9,126 nt of DNA, taken from positions 1-9,126 of the forward strand of contig JAJXSZ010000111.1 in the NCBI GenBank assembly GCA_021784255.1. The letters are read 5' to 3'. This document shows positions 1 to 6,917 of the stretch, piece after piece. The DNA comes from Pseudomonadota bacterium. Lineage in GTDB: Bacteria; Pseudomonadota; Alphaproteobacteria; Acetobacterales; Acetobacteraceae. How positions within the stretch are numbered: position 1 is the stretch's first letter; the number at the start of each line of letters is the position of its first letter. The position numbers were made by a program, and so were the translations under genes. The notes beneath the pieces were generated by a model, which ran no database searches, was not told where the DNA came from, and saw only the letters and a program-made list of their open reading frames with translations.

Positions 1-1
1 C

Positions 2-1585
2 GCCGTGCGTCCGCGCGTCGCCGCCAGCGCCCGCAAGGCGCCGCCGCCACGCCAGGAGACGCTGCGGCTCGAGGACCAGTGGCACGCGCCCTCCCTCTCG
101 CTGCTCCGCCCGGCGCCGGCGCGCGGCACCTCGGGCCCCTCGGAGGAGGCGCTGCAGGCCAATGCGCGGCTGCTGGAAAACGTCCTCGCCGACTATGGCG
201 TGCAGGGCCAGATCGTCGAGATCCATCCCGGTCCCGTCGTCACCCTCTACGAGCTCGAACCCGCGCCGGGCATCCGCAGCGCGCGGGTGATCGGGCTTGC
301 CGACGACGTGGCGCGCAGCCTCTCGGTGACGGCGGTGCGCATCGCGACGGTGCCGGGGCGCAACGTCATCGGCATCGAAGTGCCGAACGCCAGGCGCGAG
401 ACGGTGTTCCTCTCCGAGCTGCTGGGCTCGGAGGAGTGGGAGCGCCAGCAATCCCGCCTGGTGCTCGCGCTGGGCAAGGACATCGGCGGCGAGCCGGTGG
501 TCGCCGACCTCGCGCGCATGCCGCACCTCCTGGTCGCGGGCACCACCGGCTCGGGCAAATCGGTGGGGATCAACGCGATGATCCTCTCGCTGCTGTTCCG
601 CCTCTCGCCCGAGGATTGCCGGCTGATCCTGATCGACCCGAAGATGCTGGAGCTTTCGGTCTACGAGGGCATCCCGCACCTGATGGCCCCGGTGGTGACG
701 GAGCCGGCCAAGGCGGTCACGGCGCTGAAATGGACCGTGCGCGAAATGGAGCGCCGCTACCGCGCGATGAGCCAGCTCGGCGTGCGCAACATCGGCGGCT
801 ACAACGATCGCGTCGCCGAGGCGCGGGCCAAGGGCGAGGTGGTGACGCGCCGGGTGCAGACCGGCTTCGACCCCGAAACCGGCAAGCCGATGTTCGAGGA
901 GCAGGCGCTGGCGCTGGAGCGGCTGCCCTTCATCGTCGTCGTCATCGACGAAATGGCGGACCTGATGATGGTCGCGGGCAAGGAGATCGAGGCGGCGGTG
1001 CAGCGCCTCGCGCAGATGGCGCGCGCCGCGGGCATTCATGTCGTGATGGCAACGCAACGACCCTCGGTCGACGTCATCACCGGCACGATCAAGGCCAACT
1101 TCCCGACGCGCATCAGCTTCCAGGTGATCAGCAAGTTCGACAGCCGCACCATCCTCGGCGAGCAGGGCGCCGAGCAGCTGCTCGGCCAGGGCGACATGCT
1201 CTACATGATGGGCGGCGGCCGCACGATCCGCGTGCACGGACCCTTCGTCTCCGACCGCGAGGTCGAGGAGGTGGTGTCCTTCCTGCGCGAGCAGGGCGAG
1301 CCGGCCTATATCGAGGAAGTGACGGAGGCCACGGAAGACGGCGAGGGCGGGCTGGCGCTCAGCGGCATCGCCGGCGCCTCCGATGGCGAGAAGGGCCTGT
1401 TCGACCAGGCCGTCTCGATCGTCGCGCGCGAGGGCAAGGCCTCGACGAGCTTCCTGCAGCGCCACCTGCAGATCGGCTACAACCGCGCCGCCAAACTCAT
1501 CGAGCAGATGGAGAAGGAAGGCATCGTCGGCCCCGCCAACCATGTCGGCAAGCGCGAGGTGCTGGTGCGCCGGGGCGAGGACTAG
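2..1585 (+). CDS. ftsK: DNA translocase FtsK, C-terminal part (5' end outside window)
   Basis: This is the ATP-driven DNA pump that acts at the division septum, moves chromosome ends apart and activates XerCD recombination at dif. The visible 526 residues begin in the linker; the frame is open to the window edge, so the GTG at base 5 is not the true start, and the N-terminal membrane segments (full proteins are usually about 750-900 residues) lie upstream. Counting from that GTG, the alpha/beta motor domain spans about 45-430, with Walker A GTTGSGKS at 179-186 and Walker B VVVIDEMADL at 311-320. The stretch ATQRPSVDVITGTIKANFP (349-367) and the SRTILGEQGAEQLLGQGDML block are FtsK/SpoIIIE hallmarks. 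The gamma winged-helix domain that reads KOPS sites is at about 463-526 and looks complete. It ends in TAG and converges with the TPR-glycosyltransferase gene. Family identity is certain. A shorter FtsK-like paralogue is possible because the membrane part is not seen. Confidence 0.97.
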   Translation, partial: AVRPRVAASARKAPPPRQETLRLEDQWHAPSLSLLRPAPARGTSGPSEEALQANARLLENVLADYGVQGQIVEIHPGPVVTLYELEPAPGIRSARVIGLADDVARSLSVTAVRIATVPGRNVIGIEVPNARRETVFLSELLGSEEWERQQSRLVLALGKDIGGEPVVADLARMPHLLVAGTTGSGKSVGINAMILSLLFRLSPEDCRLILIDPKMLELSVYEGIPHLMAPVVTEPAKAVTALKWTVREMERRYRAMSQLGVRNIGGYNDRVAEARAKGEVVTRRVQTGFDPETGKPMFEEQALALERLPFIVVVIDEMADLMMVAGKEIEAAVQRLAQMARAAGIHVVMATQRPSVDVITGTIKANFPTRISFQVISKFDSRTILGEQGAEQLLGQGDMLYMMGGGRTIRVHGPFVSDREVEEVVSFLREQGEPAYIEEVTEATEDGEGGLALSGIAGASDGEKGLFDQAVSIVAREGKASTSFLQRHLQIGYNRAAKLIEQMEKEGIVGPANHVGKREVLVRRGED

Positions 1586-1608
1586 CGACGCGCCGCAGCC
1601 GCGCGCCG

Positions 1609-1652
1609 GAGCACTATCCGACCGGATGGAAGCATCTGCTCTGATCGTGCTC
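1609..1652. repeat. 44-base imperfect palindrome between convergent genes
   Basis: The two outer arms GAGCAC (1609-1614) and GTGCTC (1647-1652) are perfect inverted repeats. The pairing continues inward: ATC with GAT, GA with TC, and CGGATG (1623-1628) with CATCTG (1633-1638, one G-T pair), closed by the four-base loop GAAG at 1629-1632. This gives 17 pairs interrupted by three single mismatches. The element starts 24 bases after the ftsK stop, and its last base is the first base of the complementary TAG codon of the - strand gene. No T-run follows on either strand. It could serve as a two-way terminator or mRNA 3'-end stabiliser, or be one copy of a dispersed intergenic palindromic repeat; GAGCA...TGCTC ends are common in such alphaproteobacterial repeats. 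The structure is seen directly; its role is inferred. Confidence 0.7.
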
Positions 1653-3076
1653 TACGCGGCGAGATGCTCCGCGAGCGCGGCCTTGATGCGCGCCACCACG
1701 TCCTCCCACGAGTTCGGCCGCGTCTGGCGGAACAGCCGCATCGAGGGATACCAGGGCGTGTCCTCGCGCTGCAGCAGCCAGCGCCAGTCCGGCGCGCGCG
1801 GGATCATCACCCAGACCGGACGGCCCAGCGCGCCGGCGAGATGGACGACGGAGGTATCGACGGAGACGATCAGGTCGAGATTGTCCATGATCGCCATGGT
1901 GTCGGCGTAGTCATGGATCTCGGCGCCGAGATTGACCAGCGGCGCGCGGGCGAAGAAGCCGCCGGCCTGCGGCGTCGCCGGCCCCTTCTGCAGCGCGACG
2001 AAGGCGATGCCGGGAAGGTCGAACAGCGGCTTGTAGGTCGAAATGGATGTGGAACGGTTGCGGTCGTTGTTGTGCGCCGGCCGCCCCGCCCAGACCAGGC
2101 CGACCCTCTTGAACCCCCTGGGAACCAGCGCCCCGAGCCGTTCCTTCCAGGCGGCGATCCGGGCGGGATCGGCGCGCAGATATGGGATCGGTGCCGGAAT
2201 GGTCTCGACGCGCGTGCCGGCCAGCCGCGGCAGGCCGGAGAGCGCCGCATAGGCGGCATAGGGCGGGCAGTCGTCCCATTTCTGGAAGATCGTGGCGCGC
2301 GGCGCGAGCTGTCGGATCAGCCCGCCCACTTCCTTGCCGCAGCCGATGCACAGCGCGCCCGCCCCGGAATGTTCCCGCGCCCAGGGGATATAGCGGCTGA
2401 ACTGGATCACGTCGCCGAAACCCTGGTCGCCGATCAGCAGCAATGTCCGGCCGTCCAGCCTCTCGCCCTGCCATTGCGGGCGGTCCTTGCGCACCACCTG
2501 CGGCGGGATCAGCGGCGCCGCGCCGCCGATCTGGAAGCGCCACTCATATTCCTCCCAGCCCTGCGCGAGGTCGCCGCGCGTGAGCAGCACCTCGGCGCGG
2601 ACGAAATGCGCCCCCGGCTGCCTGGGGTCGATCGCCAGCGCCGCCCCCGCGCAGGCCAGCGCCTCGTCGTACTCCCCGCGCTCGGAATGGATGATCGCGA
2701 GATTGTGCAGGCAGAGCGGATCGGAGGGCGCCAGCGCCACCGCGCGCTTGGCCGCGACCAGCGCCTCGTCGTGCCGCCACAGCGTGCGATAGAGCTCGCA
2801 GATGTTGCGCAGGTAGAGCGGCGTGTCGACGCCGTGCCGCAGCGCGCCCTCCATGTACTCGAGCGCCTCCTTGCGCCGCCCCTGGCGGAACACGACGATG
2901 CCCATCAGGTGCAGCGAATCCGCCTGCGTCGGATGCGCGTCGAGCACGTGGCGCAGCAGACGCTCCGCCTCCGCGAGCTTGCCGCCGCGCTCATACTCGG
3001 CGGCGATCTGGAACACTTCGCCGACCGGGACCGGCGCGGTCAGGGCGCGCGGCGCGGGCTTCGCCGCCTCGCTCAC
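1652..3076 (-). CDS. TPR protein with GT9-type glycosyltransferase domain
   Basis: The protein has 474 residues and no signal peptide or membrane segment, so it is probably cytoplasmic. About four TPR units fill residues 18-155, followed by the linker GWEEYEWRF (173-181) that often joins TPRs to this kind of transferase. The C-terminal half (about 205-474) is GT-B/GT9-like. It has GDQGFGD at 216-222, VGLVWAG at 325-331, a DLIVSVDTSVVHLAGALGRP segment at 401-420 resembling the D-T-x3-HLA-x-ALG signature of heptosyltransferases, and W-x-L-x-R-x-DTPWYP near 433-444. The family transfers sugars from nucleotide donors; donor and acceptor here are unknown. TPRs usually hold a protein partner or acceptor, so protein glycosylation or a scaffolded glycan enzyme is plausible. 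The start is GTG, preceded by GAGGGGGGG (3084-3092) with 7 bases between. It lies 25 bases after the sulfotransferase stop, so the two are likely co-transcribed. The domain call is firm; the role is inferred. Confidence 0.85.
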   Translation of the reverse strand: MSEAAKPAPRALTAPVPVGEVFQIAAEYERGGKLAEAERLLRHVLDAHPTQADSLHLMGIVVFRQGRRKEALEYMEGALRHGVDTPLYLRNICELYRTLWRHDEALVAAKRAVALAPSDPLCLHNLAIIHSERGEYDEALACAGAALAIDPRQPGAHFVRAEVLLTRGDLAQGWEEYEWRFQIGGAAPLIPPQVVRKDRPQWQGERLDGRTLLLIGDQGFGDVIQFSRYIPWAREHSGAGALCIGCGKEVGGLIRQLAPRATIFQKWDDCPPYAAYAALSGLPRLAGTRVETIPAPIPYLRADPARIAAWKERLGALVPRGFKRVGLVWAGRPAHNNDRNRSTSISTYKPLFDLPGIAFVALQKGPATPQAGGFFARAPLVNLGAEIHDYADTMAIMDNLDLIVSVDTSVVHLAGALGRPVWVMIPRAPDWRWLLQREDTPWYPSMRLFRQTRPNSWEDVVARIKAALAEHLAA

Positions 3077-3083
3077 CGGCGCG

Positions 3084-3092
3084 CCCCCCCTC
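3084..3092 (-). promoter_or_regulatory. Ribosome binding site of the TPR-glycosyltransferase
   Basis: GAGGGGGGG on the - strand, with 7 bases between it and the GTG at 3074-3076. It supports the GTG start, since no ATG stands at this position. Confidence 0.55.
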
Positions 3093-3101
3093 GGCCAGCG
3101 C

Positions 3102-4925
3102 TCATTCGCTGGAGTATCCGAGCTTTTCCATGGTCGGCGCCAGGATCGGGATCGCCGGCTCCAGCACCGCGCGATAGTGGCGCCAGCGCCCGACGGACCG
3201 GTCGTAGAGCTTCTCGGTCACCTGCGCGTAGCTCGCGGTGCGCGCGTAGCGGCGGTTCTCGTGGAAGTCGAGGCAGCCCTGGTGCCAGTCCAGGCCGACG
3301 AAGCCGAGCAGCGCGCGGACCGTCGCCTCCTGGTCCGCGATCATGTCCTCGTAGCGGACCGGCAGATATTTCAGACTCATTTCGGTTCGATAATGTTCGA
3401 CCAGCTCCATCACCCGCACATAGTGCGTCGCCGCGGTCTCCAGCGCGTGACCGCAATAGAAGCCATGGGTGAACAGGTTGGAGATCGCCGAGACCATCAC
3501 GTCGAGCGGATGGCGGATGACATGGATCAGGGGCGAGGCCGGGAACAGCAGCGCGATCAGGCCGAGATGCGTCTCGTTGAGCGGCATCTTGTCGGTGAAC
3601 CAGGGCGCGTCGTCGCGGACCACGCCCATCTGGCGCGCGCGCGCGAGGTAGTTGTCGCGCAGGCGGTCGAGCCCGTCGCGCTGGTCGGCCATCCACAGCT
3701 CGGCCAGCGCCTCCGGGTAGGCGAGCGGCGAGTTGAGCATGCGCGGCATCATCTGCGTCAGGTCGCTGATCAGCGGCAGCTCGTCGCCGGCGGAGATCAT
3801 CGGGTGGGCCGACAGCGTCTGTTCGACCAGCGTCGTGCCCGAGCGCGGGAAGCCGAGGATGAACAGCGGCTGCGGCACATCCGCCCGCACCCCCGCGCGC
3901 GGCAGCAGCTTGAGCCGGCCCTGGGTGAAGAACCCCTTGAGGCGCGCCAGGAGCTGGTTGGCGTGCTGGTCGAGATATTGCTGGCCGGAAAGCTCGCGGG
4001 TGAGCTTCTTGCCTTCGATGAAGGCCTGGCCCGCGGCCGCGTAGTCGCCGAGGCTGTCGAGCAGCCGGCCCTTTTCCAGCAATTCCGCCGGGCCGAGGCG
4101 CGTGCCCTCGCGCGTCGAGGCAAGCGCGTCCAGCACCGCCACCGCCTCCGCCGGCTTCTTCTGCCGGCCGAGCACCACCGCGCGCGAGACCTTCATGCCG
4201 ACATCGTCGGGCGCGACCGCCTCGAGCTTGTCGAGCAGTTCCGCGGCGCGCTCGAAATTGCGGTCCGCCTCCTCCATGCGCGCCCAGCCGAGCAGGGTCT
4301 GGCGCACCGTCGGCGCGGCGGCGAGGCTCTCCTCGTAAAGCGCGCGGGATTCCTCCATCCGTCCCTGGTTCTTGAGGTTCCAGGCGAGGTTGGCGAGCAG
4401 GATCGCATCGCGCGCGCCGGACAGCTCGAGCGCCCTGCGGTAATGGTATTCGCCGATCTGCGGGCGCTGCGCCTCGGTCAGGATCATGCCCATGAGATTG
4501 TGCGACTGCGCGTTCTCGGGCGCGATGCGCACGGCGTTGCGCGCATGCGCCTCCGCCTCCACCAGGTCGCCCTTGTTGAGCAGCAGCAGCGCCAGCTCGT
4601 TGGTGGCCGGGAAATTATTGGCGTCGAGGGCCACCAGGCGGCGGGCCAGCGCCTCGGCCGCGGTCCGGTTCCCCTGCGCCTTGCGGATCTCGTAGAGGAC
4701 GGAGAGCGCGCCCGGCCGGTCCGGCGCCAGCTCCAGCACTTCGAGTGCCAGCTTCTCGGCGGTGTCCGGCGCGCCGTGGCGGTGCGCCTGGATGGCGCGC
4801 TCGACCAGGGGGACGAGATGGCGCGAGGCGGCGGCTGGCGGCAGCGAGCCCACCACCATCGAGCAGCAGCGCGCGGCCCTGAGGCCGCTGCCGCAACGGC
4901 AGAGTTCCTGGACGGCGACGCTCAC
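3102..4925 (-). CDS. TPR-sulfotransferase with N-terminal SEC-C-like motif
   Basis: A 607-residue protein expected to move the sulfuryl group of PAPS to a hydroxyl (or tyrosine) acceptor. There are three parts. Residues 9-21 form CxCx8CC (C9, C11, C20, C21, with GSG after C11), the pattern of the zinc-binding SEC-C motif. About seven to eight TPR-like units follow at 35-320. The sulfotransferase domain (Sulfotransfer_3 type) covers about 350-607: the 5'-phosphosulfate loop FILGFPRSGTTL at 355-366, GDELPLI at 380-386 with E382 a candidate catalytic base by analogy to tyrosylprotein sulfotransferases, the 3'-phosphate motif HVIRHPLDVMVSAISNLF at 468-485, and a C-terminal YDRSVGRWRHY segment. 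No membrane segment is seen, so it is probably cytoplasmic. The GTG start has a good ribosome site and keeps the cysteine motif in frame. It lies directly downstream of the PAPS-making genes, which fits its cofactor need. The acceptor is unknown: surface glycan, lipid or protein are all possible. Confidence 0.9.
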   Translation of the reverse strand: MSVAVQELCRCGSGLRAARCCSMVVGSLPPAAASRHLVPLVERAIQAHRHGAPDTAEKLALEVLELAPDRPGALSVLYEIRKAQGNRTAAEALARRLVALDANNFPATNELALLLLNKGDLVEAEAHARNAVRIAPENAQSHNLMGMILTEAQRPQIGEYHYRRALELSGARDAILLANLAWNLKNQGRMEESRALYEESLAAAPTVRQTLLGWARMEEADRNFERAAELLDKLEAVAPDDVGMKVSRAVVLGRQKKPAEAVAVLDALASTREGTRLGPAELLEKGRLLDSLGDYAAAGQAFIEGKKLTRELSGQQYLDQHANQLLARLKGFFTQGRLKLLPRAGVRADVPQPLFILGFPRSGTTLVEQTLSAHPMISAGDELPLISDLTQMMPRMLNSPLAYPEALAELWMADQRDGLDRLRDNYLARARQMGVVRDDAPWFTDKMPLNETHLGLIALLFPASPLIHVIRHPLDVMVSAISNLFTHGFYCGHALETAATHYVRVMELVEHYRTEMSLKYLPVRYEDMIADQEATVRALLGFVGLDWHQGCLDFHENRRYARTASYAQVTEKLYDRSVGRWRHYRAVLEPAIPILAPTMEKLGYSSE

Positions 4926-4931
4926 GCGAGA

Positions 4932-4938
4932 CCCCCTT
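4932..4938 (-). promoter_or_regulatory. Ribosome binding site of the TPR-sulfotransferase
   Basis: AAGGGGG on the - strand, 6 bases before the GTG at 4923-4925. It fixes the start upstream of the cysteine motif, so that motif belongs to the protein. Confidence 0.6.
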
Positions 4939-4975
4939 GTGTGATGCGGCGCTTATGCCACGCCGGGCGCCGGCG

Positions 4976-5000
4976 AAAAAGGCGCGCCTCCGCCGGCGCG
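4976..5000 (-). terminator. Hairpin plus T-run after cysNC (possible weak terminator)
   Basis: On the - strand, CGCGCC (5000-4995) pairs with GGCGCG (4988-4983) across the loop GGCGGA, then CC and TTTTT (4980-4976). It begins 20 bases after the cysNC stop. The six-base all-GC stem and T-run fit a Rho-independent terminator, though the T-run is short and offset by two bases. A competing 9-base perfect inverted repeat, GCGCCGGCG (4967-4975) with CGCCGGCGC (4991-4999), overlaps the same stem. The rest of the 95-base gap (4926-5020) shows only the sulfotransferase ribosome site; I see no convincing promoter. Partial termination would make the two transferase genes less expressed than cysDNC. Confidence 0.45.
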
Positions 5001-5020
5001 ATCGCGCTCGTGGCGCGTGG

Positions 5021-6889
5021 TCAGCCCGGGATGATGCCGCGCGCGCGCAGCATCGCGACCACCGCGTCGGCGGCCTGCTCGGGCGTGCGGTTGAGGGTCT
5101 CGAGCCGCAGCTCCGGCGCCTCCGGCGGCTCGTAGGGCGCGGAGACGCCGGTGAAGTTGCGGATCTCGCCGGCATAGGCGCGCCGGTAGAGCCCTTTCGG
5201 GTCGCGCCGGCTGCATTCGTCGACCGGCGTGTCCACGAAGACCTCGATGAACATGCCGTCCTCGAAGCGCTCGCGCGCCGTCGCCCGGTCCGCGCGGTAG
5301 GGCGAGATGAAGCAGGCGAGCACGATCAGCCCCGCCTCGCACATCAGCCGCCCGACCTCCGCCGCGCGGCGGATATTCTCCACCCGGTCGCCCTCGCCGA
5401 AGCCGAGGTCACGGTTGAGCCCGGTGCGCAGCGCGTCGCCGTCGAGCAGGAAAACATGCCGCCCCTGGGCGTGCAGGCGCTGCTCGACGAGGTCGGCGAT
5501 GGTGGATTTGCCGGCGCCGGAAAGCCCGGTGAACCAGACCAGCGCCGGCTGCTGCGCCATCAGCGCCGCGCGGGCGGCGCGATCGACCGCGGTCGCGTGC
5601 CGCGTCACCTCCGTCGCCGCCTGCATCTCGGCGACCATGCCGGCGGCAACCGTCGCGCCGTCCTGCCGGTCGATCAGGATGAAGCCCCCGAGGTCGCGGC
5701 TGTCGTGGTAGCGCTGCATCGGCACCGGCGCCGTGAGCTGCAGCGAGACGCGCGCGATATCGTTCATCGTCAGCGTGTCCGCGGGAGCGTGCGTCATCGT
5801 TTCGGGATCGAGCCGGTCGCGGATGCGCATCACGCTCGCCGGCACCGTCGCCGTGCCGATGCGCAGCAGGTAGGAGCGGCCGGGGAACAGATCCGCCTCG
5901 CTGAGCCAGACGAGATCGGCCTCGCAGCGCGCGGCCATCGGCACCGCTTCGCCCGCGCCGATCACCTCGCCGCGGGCGATATCGAGCTGCCGGTCGAAGG
6001 CGAGCGTCACTGCCTCGCCGGCCGCCGCCTCGCCGGCCTCGCCTTCCATGCCGATCAGGCGCGCGACCCGGGCCTCCCGGCCGCTGCGCGCGAGGCGGAC
6101 CGTCTCGCCCACCGCGACCCGCCCGCGCGCGATCGTGCCCTGATAGCCGCGCGTCGCCTCGTCGAGCCGCACCACGCCCTGCACCGGCAGCCGGAACGGG
6201 CCCTGCGCGAGCGAGGGGATCGTCACGGTTTCGAGATGACCGAGCAGCGTCGGCCCATGGAACCAGGCGAGGCGCCCGCTCGGCCTGGTGACGTTGTCGC
6301 CGAATCGCGCCGAGAGCGGAATGGCGCTGTAGAGCCCGATGCCCAGCGAGTGCGCGAGGGCGGCGAACTCCGTGGCGATGGCGCCGAACCGCGCCTCGTC
6401 GAATCCGACGAGGTCCATCTTGTTGACCGCCAGCACCAGGCGCCCGACGCCCATCAGCGCTGCGATCGCGGCGTGCCGGCGCGTCTGCTCCAGCAGGCCC
6501 GCGCGCGCATCGACGAGCAGCACCGCGAGGTCCGAGGCGGCGGCGGCGGTCGCCATGTTGCGCGTATACTGAGCATGTCCCGGCGCGTCGGCGACGATGA
6601 AGCGCCGGCGCGGCGTGCCGAAATAGCGCCAGGCGACGTCGATGGTGATGCCCTGCGCCCGCTCGTCCTCGAGCCCGTCGAGCAGGAGCGCGAGATCGGG
6701 CTCGTCGCCCGTCGTGCCATGCCGCACCGAGAGGGCGGCGACGCGCGCCATATGGTCCTCGAAGATCTGCCCGCTCTCATGCAGCAGCCGGCCGATCAGC
6801 GTCGATTTGCCGTCATCGACGCTGCCGCAGGTCATGAAGCGCAGCGTCTCCACACCCGCCTGGCTGGAAAGGAAATCCTGCCGGTCCAT
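5021..6889 (-). CDS. cysNC: Bifunctional sulfate adenylyltransferase subunit 1 / APS kinase (CysN-CysC fusion)
   Basis: A 622-residue fusion. The CysN part (about 1-440) is the GTPase subunit that works with CysD to make APS from ATP and sulfate. The CysC part (about 447-622) phosphorylates APS to PAPS. GTPase motifs are intact: GSVDDGKST at 22-30, the switch segment RAQGITIDVAWRYF at 77-90, DAPGH at 101-105 and NKMD at 156-159, followed by EF-Tu-like beta-barrel domains. The kinase part has its own P-loop GLSGAGKST at 455-463, DGDALRTGLNRDLGF at 483-497, FISPYRADR at 527-535 (its serine is the family's phosphorylatable residue), DPKGLYRRA at 563-571 and FTGVSAPYEPP at 579-589. Length and order match NodQ/RaxQ-type fusions. 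The ATG start lies 28 bases after the cysD stop, with a GGGG run 5 bases upstream. No missing key residue is seen, so both activities should be present. Confidence 0.97.
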   Translation of the reverse strand: MDRQDFLSSQAGVETLRFMTCGSVDDGKSTLIGRLLHESGQIFEDHMARVAALSVRHGTTGDEPDLALLLDGLEDERAQGITIDVAWRYFGTPRRRFIVADAPGHAQYTRNMATAAAASDLAVLLVDARAGLLEQTRRHAAIAALMGVGRLVLAVNKMDLVGFDEARFGAIATEFAALAHSLGIGLYSAIPLSARFGDNVTRPSGRLAWFHGPTLLGHLETVTIPSLAQGPFRLPVQGVVRLDEATRGYQGTIARGRVAVGETVRLARSGREARVARLIGMEGEAGEAAAGEAVTLAFDRQLDIARGEVIGAGEAVPMAARCEADLVWLSEADLFPGRSYLLRIGTATVPASVMRIRDRLDPETMTHAPADTLTMNDIARVSLQLTAPVPMQRYHDSRDLGGFILIDRQDGATVAAGMVAEMQAATEVTRHATAVDRAARAALMAQQPALVWFTGLSGAGKSTIADLVEQRLHAQGRHVFLLDGDALRTGLNRDLGFGEGDRVENIRRAAEVGRLMCEAGLIVLACFISPYRADRATARERFEDGMFIEVFVDTPVDECSRRDPKGLYRRAYAGEIRNFTGVSAPYEPPEAPELRLETLNRTPEQAADAVVAMLRARGIIPG

Positions 6890-6917
6890 CAGCGCCCCGC
6901 GCTCCCGCGCCGCTTGT

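Noticed and set aside
5..7. GTG at base 5 as the start of ftsK
   Set aside because: The frame is open to the window edge and the FtsK membrane domain is missing, so this is an internal codon of a gene cut by the window.
4926..4975. Possible promoter for the sulfotransferase gene, with CATAAG as a -10-like hexamer
   Set aside because: The only upstream partner at proper spacing is TTTTCG in the hairpin's T-run, a poor -35. Not enough to call a promoter.
4926..5020. Small RaxX-like sulfated-peptide gene near the sulfotransferase
   Set aside because: No short frame with a start, ribosome site and tyrosine-rich segment is visible in this gap or the other short gaps. Any peptide substrate must lie elsewhere.
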